Counted from the stretch's first letter, positions 6,465 through 11,916 are shown. The stretch is 17,644 bases of DNA from JAJOKK01 sp965370555 (GCA_965370555.1 CBDUVB010000037.1:1-17644), one strand, 5' to 3'. Notes: generated by a model not told the origin, from the sequence alone. Numbers and translations: made by a program.

Positions 6465-6754
6465 GAGCTGCCTTCCACAAAATTTCGTAACAGGGCGATC
6501 TCCACTTCCTTTCTCCCCAGAAGCTGCTCTAGCTCCCTGATCCTCTTCTCGTATTGGGCTACTGTTCTATCCTTCCCGAATACCTCTGCACCGCTCTCCA
6601 GGAACTCCTGCTTCCACCGTGATACGGTAACGGGATGAATGTTGTACGCCCGCGCAATCTCTGTCGCTTCTCGATCCCCTTTCAGTACCTCCAGCACTAC
6701 CTGGAACTGAAACCGAGGCGAGTACCTCTTCCCCTTCTTACCCACTTTGATCAC
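6461..6754 (-). CDS. IS3-family OrfA (helix-turn-helix protein)
   Basis: A protein of up to 97 residues with a helix-turn-helix (EATEIARAYNIHPVTVSRWKQEF, roughly 30-52). A heptad-rich leucine zipper follows (YEKRIRELEQLLGRKEVEIALL, roughly 68-89), used for multimerisation in IS3 transposases. It recognises the IS ends. The GTG at 6754 lies only 2 bases from AGGAG, so the in-frame GTG at 6745, 11 bases from it, may be the true start. The slippery heptamer is six codons before the stop. Confidence 0.9.
   Translation of the reverse strand: MIKVGKKGKRYSPRFQFQVVLEVLKGDREATEIARAYNIHPVTVSRWKQEFLESGAEVFGKDRTVAQYEKRIRELEQLLGRKEVEIALLRNFVEGSS
6479..6485 (-). promoter_or_regulatory. Programmed -1 frameshift site in the IS3 element
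   Basis: The orfA frame reads CGA AAT TTT GTG, so the heptamer A-AAT-TTT (6485-6479) has the canonical X-XXY-YYZ form in phase. OrfB is in the -1 frame and no stop lies between the heptamer and the orfB frame. Slippage would yield an OrfAB fusion transposase. A weak downstream stem (CAGCT 6470-6466 with AGCTG 6445-6441) is possible. Confidence 0.7.
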
Positions 6755-6905
6755 CTCTCCTTCTGAGGCGATCTTACCAGACTGCTTACTCCCGACTTAG
6801 CAGATCAGGTGGTACAACTTTCCCACCGCGGCCCCTAGTTACCTGCCAAAGAACCAGTAGCTGTATCAGACACGCGGCAGAGCTACGCGGTGGTAAGTCG
6901 TGTCA

Positions 6906-7026
6906 TCACCGAACGTCAAGAAAGTGCATTCGGTTATCGCCATTCAGAAAAATCGCCTGCTTAGCGTTCCCTGTGCTGTGGGGAGTACACCGCGTCTTCA
7001 AACTCGATTCGGAATGGACGCATCAT
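6906..7026 (-). pseudogene. Remnant of a REP-associated (IS200-like, RAYT) transposase
   Basis: Starting at ATG 7026 the - strand reads MMRPFRIEFEDAVY, the N terminus of Y1-type REP-associated transposases, which usually continue YHVTSRGN. Here the frame breaks, with a net loss of about 2 bases. After the break another frame reads GNAKQAIFLNGDNRMHFLDV, matching the continuation of the same family, up to a TGA at 6906. The catalytic HUH and Tyr regions are absent. The loss of the 3' part may relate to the IS3 insertion 77 bases away. Family assignment rests on the motif RPxRIEF and its continuation. Confidence 0.75.
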
Positions 7027-7192
7027 GGGCAGCAGGATAGTTAATTTGCTACACGATAGACAAGCACCTGGCCCTCTATCCTTACGCGCATAAGCCGCCT
7101 TGCGCAGTGTAACTAAACTGGATTTAAACCGCTTCAAAAACAAAAACCAGCAACAAGAAGATACTCGATAGCAAGGTCAGCTTCATGGGCGG

Positions 7193-7199
7193 GTTAGGC
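7193..7199 (-). other. attC-like outer box after the RelE/Phd-type module
   Basis: The - strand carries GCCTAAC (7199-7193), a perfect RYYYAAC box, 50 bases after the antitoxin stop, where a cassette's attC should begin. The following bases (CCGCCCATGAAGCTGACC) look like a left attC arm, but I find no complementary right arm or GTTRRRY box within 150 bases. The site is partial or truncated. The same bases could start a 20-codon hydrophobic reading frame (ATG at 7186) with no clear ribosome site. Confidence 0.35.
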
Positions 7200-7248
7200 C
7201 TCGCCCCCCAAGAAAAAGCAAGAAAACCGTTGCTGATTGCTTGCCTTG

Positions 7249-7515
7249 CTACGGTGTCTCTGCCTCCATCTCTTCCCAAAATCCCTCGTGCCTTATACCT
7301 TCTGTTTCTCGAATCTGTTGCCGCGATCTATCCAATATCTTCCGGAACTTGGGCGTGTAAGCCAACACCAATCGTTCCAACTCTTCCTCGTCTCCTACCG
7401 ACAGCAGTACTGCCACCGGCTTCCCATATCGGGTTACGATGATCGGCCCTTCATTGGCTGCATCCAAATACGCACTAAACCGCGCCTTCACTTCTGCAAC
7501 TGGTGCTATCTTCAT
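7249..7515 (-). CDS. Phd/YefM-type antitoxin
   Basis: The 88-residue protein begins MKIAPVAEVKARFSAYLDAA and continues GPIIVTRYGKPVAVLLS, the N-terminal DNA-binding and dimerisation fold of Phd/YefM antitoxins. Its acidic C-terminal half (residues 42-88) is the probable toxin-binding tail. It starts at ATG 7515, overlapping the toxin stop as ATGA, so it is translationally coupled behind the toxin. This toxin-first order is less common for RelE/Phd pairs. No intrinsic terminator follows; an attC-like box lies 50 bases downstream. Confidence 0.85.
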   Translation of the reverse strand: MKIAPVAEVKARFSAYLDAANEGPIIVTRYGKPVAVLLSVGDEEELERLVLAYTPKFRKILDRSRQQIRETEGIRHEGFWEEMEAETP

Positions 7516-7838
7516 AACTCCACTTCCTCCCCACCAATGTACAATCGATTCCTTTGTTTTACCCCTATGGCCAGGATGTAAACCTCCCCTTGCTCTTGAT
7601 TCACCTCATAGAACACCCGAAACCGATTGTTAGGCCCAAAACGTATCTCCCACTCCGATTCAAAGGCCACAGGGCGCTTCAAAGGTTTTCGATTCCTTGT
7701 TTCTACAGACGGCTCGAATTGTAACTGCGCCACAATCTCACGGCGAATCAACCCATAGTACTTGCGCTCAATTGCCCGTAGGTGTTTCTTCATTTCCGGC
7801 GCATAGACCAACTCAAAACGGCGCCTCGGTGCCATCAT
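7512..7838 (-). CDS. RelE/ParE-superfamily toxin
   Basis: A toxin of about 108 residues of the RelE/ParE fold. It has a helical N-terminal half (APEMKKHLRAIERKYYGLIRREI), then RKPLKRPVAFESEWEIRFGPNNRFRVFYEVNQEQGEVYILAIG. This matches the strand-rich core with the basic Arg-Phe-Arg-Val-Phe-Tyr motif shared by RelE-like mRNA interferases. Which subgroup it belongs to cannot be told by eye. In-frame ATGs occur at 7844, 7838 and 7835; the first lies within the -10-to-start interval of the promoter, so 7838 or 7835 is the real start. There is no Shine-Dalgarno, and the transcript is probably leaderless. Confidence 0.85.
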   Translation of the reverse strand: MMAPRRRFELVYAPEMKKHLRAIERKYYGLIRREIVAQLQFEPSVETRNRKPLKRPVAFESEWEIRFGPNNRFRVFYEVNQEQGEVYILAIGVKQRNRLYIGGEEVEL

Positions 7839-7845
7839 GACCATA

Positions 7846-7873
7846 ATTATAGTCAGAACACGAGAACTGTCAA
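7846..7873 (-). promoter_or_regulatory. Consensus promoter of the RelE/Phd-type operon
   Basis: On the - strand a perfect TTGACA (7873-7868) and a perfect TATAAT (7851-7846) are separated by 16 bases. Expected transcription start is around 7839, at or within a base or two of the toxin ATG at 7838. It is the strongest sigma-70-type promoter in the window. Confidence 0.8.
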
Positions 7874-7896
7874 CTTCTTTGGTTCCTTGTCGTTTC

Positions 7897-7924
7897 GCCT
7901 GCCTGTGCCGGCGAGGCAGACAGG
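7897..7924. repeat. REP-like palindrome
   Basis: CTGCCT (7899-7904) and AGGCAG (7914-7919) form a stem around GTGCCGGCG, with partial extension outward (GCC...ACAGG). GC-rich palindromes of this kind are the usual partners of RAYT transposases, a remnant of which lies 0.9 kb away. Only one copy is seen, so the assignment is tentative. Confidence 0.4.
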
Positions 7925-7975
7925 AGTGGGTAGTGACTTCTAATTTCAGTTCGCACTGGACGGATGCAAAGAGAA

Positions 7976-8122
7976 TTCACCACGAAGAGCACGAAGGACA
8001 CGAAGAATAGAATTCGATGAGCTGGCGAATCGGGTAACCGAAAACCAGGCTCAGGATTGTTGGAGTCGCCCTATGAGCAGTGCCCTTGACCCCTTCGTGC
8101 TCTTCGTGTCCTTCGTGGTGAA
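7976..8122. repeat. CACGAAG inverted-repeat element (147 bp)
   Basis: Both ends carry 30-base arms made of TTCACCACGAAG plus two further CACGAAG units (7976-8005; complement at 8093-8122), matching at 26 of 30 positions. The two-base linkers AG and GA are in swapped order between arms. The 87 bases between have no coding signature. It looks like a small non-autonomous element or foldback repeat in the upstream region of the RelE/Phd-type operon. No clear target duplication is visible. Confidence 0.6.
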
Positions 8123-8216
8123 ATGAGTCCATTACACAATTCTGTGCCCCTGCGAGAGGCACAAGCTTCTTTGTTCCGCGTTCAGAATCAACCGGACATC
8201 CTGGATGCGCTGCACG

Positions 8217-8254
8217 ACCTAACATTGTTTGGGTGCCGTCGTCCTAGCACAAAC
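8217..8254 (-). other. Partial attC-like site
   Basis: On the - strand GTTAGGT (8223-8217) is a good GTTRRRY box. It is preceded by a bulged stem (8227-8236 GTTTGGGTGC with 8247-8254 GCACAAAC). No convincing RYYYAAC partner is found further out. If real, it opens a cassette holding the RelE/Phd-type module, closed by GCCTAAC at 7199-7193, whose complement GTTAGGC differs from this box by one base. Confidence 0.35.
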
Positions 8255-8323
8255 GCTGGCGGCTATCATGAGTTACAGGCCGGGTCCCGGCCAATGGACA
8301 GCCGATTTCTTGAGGAGGCGAAA

Positions 8324-8539
8324 GTGAAGAAACAACACCACGCGAAATTGGTACACGAAGGGAAATACGTGGCAGAGGTTGATATCGAACTCATCGAAAC
8401 CGACGAAGGCTGGTCTCCTTACCTATTATTGGAGGATGCGTACAAACTCGACGCCGTTCGCGAGGCACTGCATCGAGGCGATGTAGAGAGTGCGGCGCGC
8501 CTCTCTCGCGTCTTTAAGCTTACACCTGTCACACCGTAG
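8324..8539 (+). CDS. Small conserved protein of unknown function, copy 2
   Basis: A 71-residue paralogue of the gene at 5294-5509. The two differ at 13 of 216 bases by my count, six of them changing residues (for example HEGK for HEEK, TDEG for TGEG, YLLL for YLSL). The GTG start with GAGGAGG five bases upstream is conserved. Similarity begins about 35 bases before the start and ends at the stop, so the duplicated unit is little more than this gene and its ribosome site. Both copies are intact, which suggests selection. It faces a lipoprotein gene and an attC site beyond 8835. Function is unknown. Confidence 0.72.
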   Translation: MKKQHHAKLVHEGKYVAEVDIELIETDEGWSPYLLLEDAYKLDAVREALHRGDVESAARLSRVFKLTPVTP

Positions 8540-8834
8540 TCCCCCTACAGAAGGGTGAGAGGCTGTTGCGGAGACGCAACATAGCTGCGTTCATCGGAAG
8601 CCGGAAGAATCCACACGGATGGTGCCAAATCGTTCTTTGCCTCGGGTGGGTCTTCAGTCGACATGGATTATCAATGTGGGGTGCGAGCTCTGCATGGAAG
8701 ATAAAACAGCTCAAAGCAACTATATCCTACTATTAACTTGCAAGACCTGCGCCTATTGATTTCTTACCTTAACGAATCTCAGAGGCATAACAGACTAGCT
8801 CAGGCACACCGCGACTTGCGCGCAGTACCCATCA
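8540..8834. other. Non-coding stretch without recognised content
   Basis: Between the small gene and the attC site I find no credible gene. One small perfect hairpin (GTTGCG-GAGA-CGCAAC, 8565-8580) with a GNRA-type loop has no T tract. If the cassette model is right, this is part of a cassette that has lost its gene, or of flanking sequence joined by rearrangement. Confidence 0.5.
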
Positions 8835-8912
8835 ATTCAACGTGCCCTACAAAGCCAAATCGTGCCGCAATATAAGGCCGCGAAGCGGCGGCGCCTGTAG
8901 CGTGTGTTGGGT
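8835..8912 (-). other. attC recombination site (integron)
   Basis: Read on the - strand it begins with ACCCAAC (8912-8906, RYYYAAC) and ends with GTTGAAT (8841-8835, GTTRRRY). Inside, TGTAG/CTACA (8896-8900 with 8847-8851) and flanking bases form imperfect inner arms. The centre has a perfect hairpin GCCGC-GAA-GCGGC (8877-8889). Total length of 78 bp and this nested structure are those of attC sites. It starts 70 bases after the stop of the lipoprotein gene. Confidence 0.7.
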
Positions 8913-8982
8913 GGCGACTCAACCAGCGCCCATAATTGCTGAGTTTTCACTGTCGCCCGGCGGTCTGAAGGGTAGGGCACTC

Positions 8983-9933
8983 CTATTCGGAGATCAGTTT
9001 GACCTGAAGCGCTTGCGCAGACCTGCCTCCCATTTCGTACCTGAAGCTCACTGAGGTCGAGTCTTCCGGGACGATGAATCCGGCCCAACCTCTCACTTTC
9101 TCACCGGGGCTCACGTCCAGCAACTCAATACTGTCCTCGACAGCTCCGCTTTCTGCGCCGTACAAGAACCCTTGGGAGTCGATCAGGATCGCATATAGCA
9201 CATTCGAGCTGATCTGATCGCCGGACAAGTTGCCGACGATGAACTCGACTGCGACCAGCTTCTTCCCGAGTTGTGACTCGTAGAAGTAGCCGGGCCTGGT
9301 GGCCGGGTCTTCGACCGTCAAGACAGAAAGGGAGTAGCCAGAACCCTCCGCAACCTCTCCCAACTTGGGCAAACCCGGATCAGGCACGTAAATGGACTCT
9401 GGTTCTTGGAGAACTCTTGCGGGTTTTGTCAGTCCGACTTGAAGCTCTTGCGTGGATCTGCCCCCCATCTCGTACTTGAGAATTGCAGGAGTCGAGTCTT
9501 CGGGGACGACGAACCCCGCCCAACCTCTCACTTTCTCACCGGGATGCACGTCCAACAACTCGATGCTGTCCTCAACAACTCCGCTATCCGCACCATACGC
9601 AAATCCTTCGCTGTCGACCAGAGTTGCATACAGCACGTTCGAGCTGATCATTTTGCCAGACACGTTGCCGACGATGAATTCGACCGCAACCAGCTTTTCC
9701 CCTGCTTCAGCCTCATAGAAGACGCCTGGCCTGGTGGCCGGATTCTCGACCGCCAAGGCACAGAGAAGATAACCCTTCTGTTCGAGCCTGTCGCCCAGGC
9801 GGAGCGATTGCGGCTCAGGCTTTTCAGTGGGTTGAACTACTGGGGTCGCCTGACCGCAAGCGAGCACAGCCGCTAGCAGTAAGACTAGCACCAGAATCGG
9901 GATCAACTTTCTCAAATGGGTCTCTTGAATCAT
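8983..9933 (-). CDS. Lipoprotein with two tandem DUF4352-like domains
   Basis: The 316-residue protein starts at ATG 9933 (AGGAGA six bases upstream). It has a lipoprotein signal peptide: a Lys/Arg N terminus, a run of Leu/Val/Ile/Ala to residue 25, then Cys26 in VLAC. After a Pro/Gln linker come two copies of one beta-rich domain about 145 residues apart. They share EDPATRPGxFYE-, KLVAVEFIVGN-, ISSNVLYA- and EDSIELLDVxPGEKVRGWAGF-type blocks. The pattern resembles DUF4352/telokin-like immunoglobulin domains of surface lipoproteins, which have no defined reaction. The repeat is also visible at DNA level with a 435-base period. It lies between two attC sites and is the best-delimited cassette here. 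Confidence 0.8.
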   Translation of the reverse strand: MIQETHLRKLIPILVLVLLLAAVLACGQATPVVQPTEKPEPQSLRLGDRLEQKGYLLCALAVENPATRPGVFYEAEAGEKLVAVEFIVGNVSGKMISSNVLYATLVDSEGFAYGADSGVVEDSIELLDVHPGEKVRGWAGFVVPEDSTPAILKYEMGGRSTQELQVGLTKPARVLQEPESIYVPDPGLPKLGEVAEGSGYSLSVLTVEDPATRPGYFYESQLGKKLVAVEFIVGNLSGDQISSNVLYAILIDSQGFLYGAESGAVEDSIELLDVSPGEKVRGWAGFIVPEDSTSVSFRYEMGGRSAQALQVKLISE

Positions 9934-9989
9934 AGCTCTCTCCTTTCTATCGCGAACTGGCATACCGCTACGTAAAATCCAAGCATGCC

Positions 9990-10048
9990 GCCTAACGTTT
10001 CCTTGAGGCACGGCCCTCAGGACGTCGCCTCCAAAGGCTTGGTTAGAA
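9990..10048 (-). other. attC recombination site, classical 59-bp form
   Basis: On the - strand the site runs from TTCTAAC (10048-10042) to GTTAGGC (9996-9990). Inner arms (10023-10037 with 10001-10012) pair as CCTT(TG)GAGGC(G)ACG against their complement. The unpaired extra bases are all on one side, which is the asymmetry that directs integrase to the bottom strand. TTCTAAC departs from RYYYAAC at its first base. It is however the exact complement of GTTAGAA at 10697-10691, the opening box of the same cassette. The preceding gene's stop is 5 bases away. Confidence 0.82.
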
Positions 10049-10052
10049 ATGT

Positions 10053-10664
10053 CTACGTGGCTATCAGAAACTCACCTCTTGAGGCTTGGTTCTTTCCGGG
10101 CGGTTGGGGTGCAAACTGAATTGACGCAACATCTGAACCGGGTTCAAAAAGCTCTGCCTTGATTTCGTGAACCAAACCGTATTCCACGGCTTCCTCGGGA
10201 TATAATGTCGTTCGGTTTAGCATGTCGGCAATGACAACGTCCTTGTCCTTGCCAACGGCGTCCGCAATGACCCGGGCAATGTTTCCCATGTCAATTTGAA
10301 GGCTCTTGAGTCGTTCCTCAAGTTGCTTCTCTTCAAGACTGCAGCCTTGCTGGAAATGAGTGGAGACGCCATGCAGAAGGAACCGTGCTTGCGGCACTGA
10401 GTATCTTCTCTCGCCTGCGCAAAAGAGAACAGCGCCGATAGAATCCGCACTGCCGAAGTTGTGAGTTGTGACAGTAATGGGTGCGCCCTTTAAGAAGTTG
10501 TAGGCGCTCAAACCATGGAATACGTTGCCGCCCGGCGTGGAAATCAGAAGACCCAGCTCGGTCATTCCCTCTTTCAGTTTGGTGTCAACGATTTGCATCA
10601 GGGCAGCGACGGTCTCCGGCACCACGGGCGCAAAGAACTTGACGTAGAACTTGTTGGCAGGCAT
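10053..10664 (-). CDS. ClpP-family serine protease
   Basis: The 203-residue protein has the ClpP/crotonase fold signatures. These are a Gly-rich STPGGNVFHGL loop (42-52), the nucleophile Ser75 in GSADSIGAVLFCAG, His98 in RFLLHGVS, and LYPEEAVEYGLVHEI (154-168), which matches the ClpP C-terminal block. By eye the third triad position is Asn150 rather than Asp, as occurs in some divergent members. ClpP normally forms barrels with an AAA+ unfoldase; none is encoded here, so a host partner or independent action is needed. ATG 10664 has GGAGGGA ahead and is preferred over upstream codons that run through the recombination site. It ends 5 bases before an attC. Confidence 0.85.
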   Translation of the reverse strand: MPANKFYVKFFAPVVPETVAALMQIVDTKLKEGMTELGLLISTPGGNVFHGLSAYNFLKGAPITVTTHNFGSADSIGAVLFCAGERRYSVPQARFLLHGVSTHFQQGCSLEEKQLEERLKSLQIDMGNIARVIADAVGKDKDVVIADMLNRTTLYPEEAVEYGLVHEIKAELFEPGSDVASIQFAPQPPGKNQASRGEFLIAT

Positions 10665-10690
10665 TCCATTCCCTCCTTCCCCTTTTTGAT

Positions 10691-10704
10691 TTCTAACATT
10701 AGGC
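10691..10704 (-). other. Collapsed attC junction between the HEPN and protease genes
   Basis: On the - strand GCCTAAT and GTTAGAA lie end to end with no hairpin between, where an attC would have 40-120 bases. The TAA within GCCTAAT is the stop codon of the upstream gene. GTTAGAA is the complement of the outer box TTCTAAC that closes the next cassette. This suggests deletion of the attC centre. Confidence 0.55.
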
Positions 10705-11352
10705 GTCGTACCATTTTCCATAGTGCCAATCGTCGAAGGAGATCGTCCTGTCTTTTAGGAGTTCCTCATATCGCAAGCCGTAACGCAGCATTGCCACAAG
10801 CGCTTCACCATCACTCTGCATGATAAAATGCTCGTAGCCTATTTCGCTGTCACGATAATGCTCTTCGATCTTGTTCATATACTTCCGTACCAGTCCAAGT
10901 GCCTCCTCTATCATTTGTCTGGAGATCTCCGGGAGCGGGTCTGGGCTGCTCTTCATCGCTGTGGCTAAATCGAGGTGCGCGAGTTGCTTATTCCGCCATG
11001 ATCGGAAAGGCTCACTCTTTGAGTGAAGTTCATCAAGCATAGAGCGAGTTCGTGCCGCGAGTTTTTGGTCTCCATGAGCGCCCAAGCGAGACTGTAGCTG
11101 TTCGAGAGAAAGGTTGTCGAATCTCCCTGAACGTGCTGGATCTGTCAGCTTGCTGAGAGAGACCTGAACCTCCCATAGAAGTAGCTCCTGAATGATATAA
11201 AAAAATGCCGAGGCACATTCATTGAGGAGGTCAACGCGCTTATTCGATGCAGCGAAGAGCTGTCTATAGATAATCCACCTTACGTGAAGCCAGGTAATCT
11301 CCGTCTTAAGCTCTTCGTATACCTCGTTGATCGCCTCGGGAATGACTGTCAT
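10699..11352 (-). CDS. HEPN-domain protein resembling AbiU2
   Basis: The 217-residue, mostly helical protein carries RNKQLAH (R120 to H126), the Rx4-6H ribonuclease motif of HEPN domains, followed by LDLA as in AbiU2-type proteins. Long amphipathic helices precede it (20-70) and follow it (150-185). HEPN proteins are metal-independent RNases found in abortive-infection and TA systems; AbiU2 is named after a phage-resistance locus. No MNT-type nucleotidyltransferase antitoxin is adjacent, so if toxic it must be controlled another way. The start is ATG 11352 with a poor ribosome site. The stop lies inside the collapsed attC junction. Function in defence is inference. Confidence 0.7.
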   Translation of the reverse strand: MTVIPEAINEVYEELKTEITWLHVRWIIYRQLFAASNKRVDLLNECASAFFYIIQELLLWEVQVSLSKLTDPARSGRFDNLSLEQLQSRLGAHGDQKLAARTRSMLDELHSKSEPFRSWRNKQLAHLDLATAMKSSPDPLPEISRQMIEEALGLVRKYMNKIEEHYRDSEIGYEHFIMQSDGEALVAMLRYGLRYEELLKDRTISFDDWHYGKWYDA

Positions 11353-11407
11353 CGCGTGCTCGCTCTCGACTTGTCTTGATGCAAGACATTGTTCATATCG
11401 ATCCGCA

Positions 11408-11421
11408 TCCTATCGCTAGGC
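11408..11421 (-). other. Collapsed attC junction between the DUF898 and HEPN genes
   Basis: On the - strand GCCTAGC is followed directly by GATAGGA, aligned with the junction at 10691-10704 (GCCTAAT, GTTAGAA). TAG in GCCTAGC is the stop of the upstream gene. CCTA-GCGA-TAGG is palindromic. The second half deviates from GTTRRRY at one position (GAT for GTT). Confidence 0.45.
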
Positions 11422-11763
11422 GAAGGACGTGTGCTTCACCCGCCACTTTTTCAGGGAGATGCCTACCCAAAACCCGTAAATGCCCAAGGTGACAATCGAC
11501 AGCAGGAACCACTTTATCCACAAGCCGAAAAGTTGTACAGCCGTCCCGTCGAACGTGAGGCGGCGACCGTTGATCACCGTGTGGTTGGCTTCCCAGCGGA
11601 GGATCATAGTGTACGACCATGGGAAGCAGATGCCGAGAGTGCAAATCGTGACCAGCGCGCCCAGAATCGACCAACCGATGAGCTGCGCCAGGCCTCCATC
11701 GAAATAGGATTCGGCCGAACTGCCCTGATCGACATTCACGTTGACGTTCACATCCGGTGACAT
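11416..11763 (-). CDS. Small DUF898-like membrane protein
   Basis: The 115-residue product has two or more membrane segments (about 25-47 and 81-103) with glycine- and aromatic-rich turns. The sequence between them includes the motif WEANHTVINGRRLTFDGTAVQLFGLWIKW. This matches the DUF898 (YjgN-type) family of inner-membrane proteins, whose function is not established. An Asn/Val-rich soluble N terminus precedes them. ATG 11763 with GGGGGA upstream is preferred to a TTG at 11793, which would translate the GTTAGGC box. It is the first gene after the candidate attI, the position with highest expression in integrons. Confidence 0.75.
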   Translation of the reverse strand: MSPDVNVNVNVDQGSSAESYFDGGLAQLIGWSILGALVTICTLGICFPWSYTMILRWEANHTVINGRRLTFDGTAVQLFGLWIKWFLLSIVTLGIYGFWVGISLKKWRVKHTSFA

Positions 11764-11784
11764 AGTTCCCCCTTTTTGGTTACT

Positions 11785-11848
11785 GCCTAACAATGATTAG
11801 TGTGGCGCTGTATAGCGCAGGCGGCCACATCACTTACCAATCACCGTA
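11785..11848 (-). other. Candidate attI or first attC site
   Basis: GTTAGGC on the - strand (11791-11785) is a perfect core box 22 bases before the first cassette gene. Upstream, a foldback contains GCGCT-GTAT-AGCGC (11805-11818) flanked by TGATTAGTG-type arms that pair imperfectly with 11827-11846. No second core box is evident. An attI normally has one strong core box and lies next to the integrase start, which is the arrangement here (integrase remnant from 11917). Confidence 0.5.
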
Positions 11849-11916
11849 CCTATGCATTTATCTCTCCTTGCATTCTCCCATATTGCATTGCTATTCACGC
11901 ACGACATCATACAGCC

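Larger units (their letters stand above)
5516..6829 (-). mobile_element. IS3-family insertion sequence, complete
   Basis: The element is about 1314 bp with imperfect terminal inverted repeats (5516-5549 against 6796-6829, 23 of 34 positions, outer 7 bases GCGGTGG identical). It contains orfA and orfB in the usual overlapping arrangement on the - strand. Both frames are intact and a slippery heptamer is present, so it may still be active. No flanking direct repeat is visible (ACAT on the left, GGCC on the right), which suggests an old insertion or a rearranged flank. The left end is six bases after a small gene; the right end lies beside a decayed transposase. Confidence 0.85.

Noticed and set aside
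7021..7186. 20-codon hydrophobic peptide from ATG 7186 on the - strand
   Set aside because: It looks like a signal peptide (MKLTLLSSIFLLLVFVFEAV) but has no ribosome site and stops at once; too little to call a gene.
7977..8225. - strand frame rich in HEGHEEHEG
   Set aside because: The odd composition comes from translating the CACGAAG repeat arms.
8565..8580. GTTGCG-GAGA-CGCAAC hairpin as a terminator
   Set aside because: No T tract on either strand and it is too short; noted only as a small palindrome.
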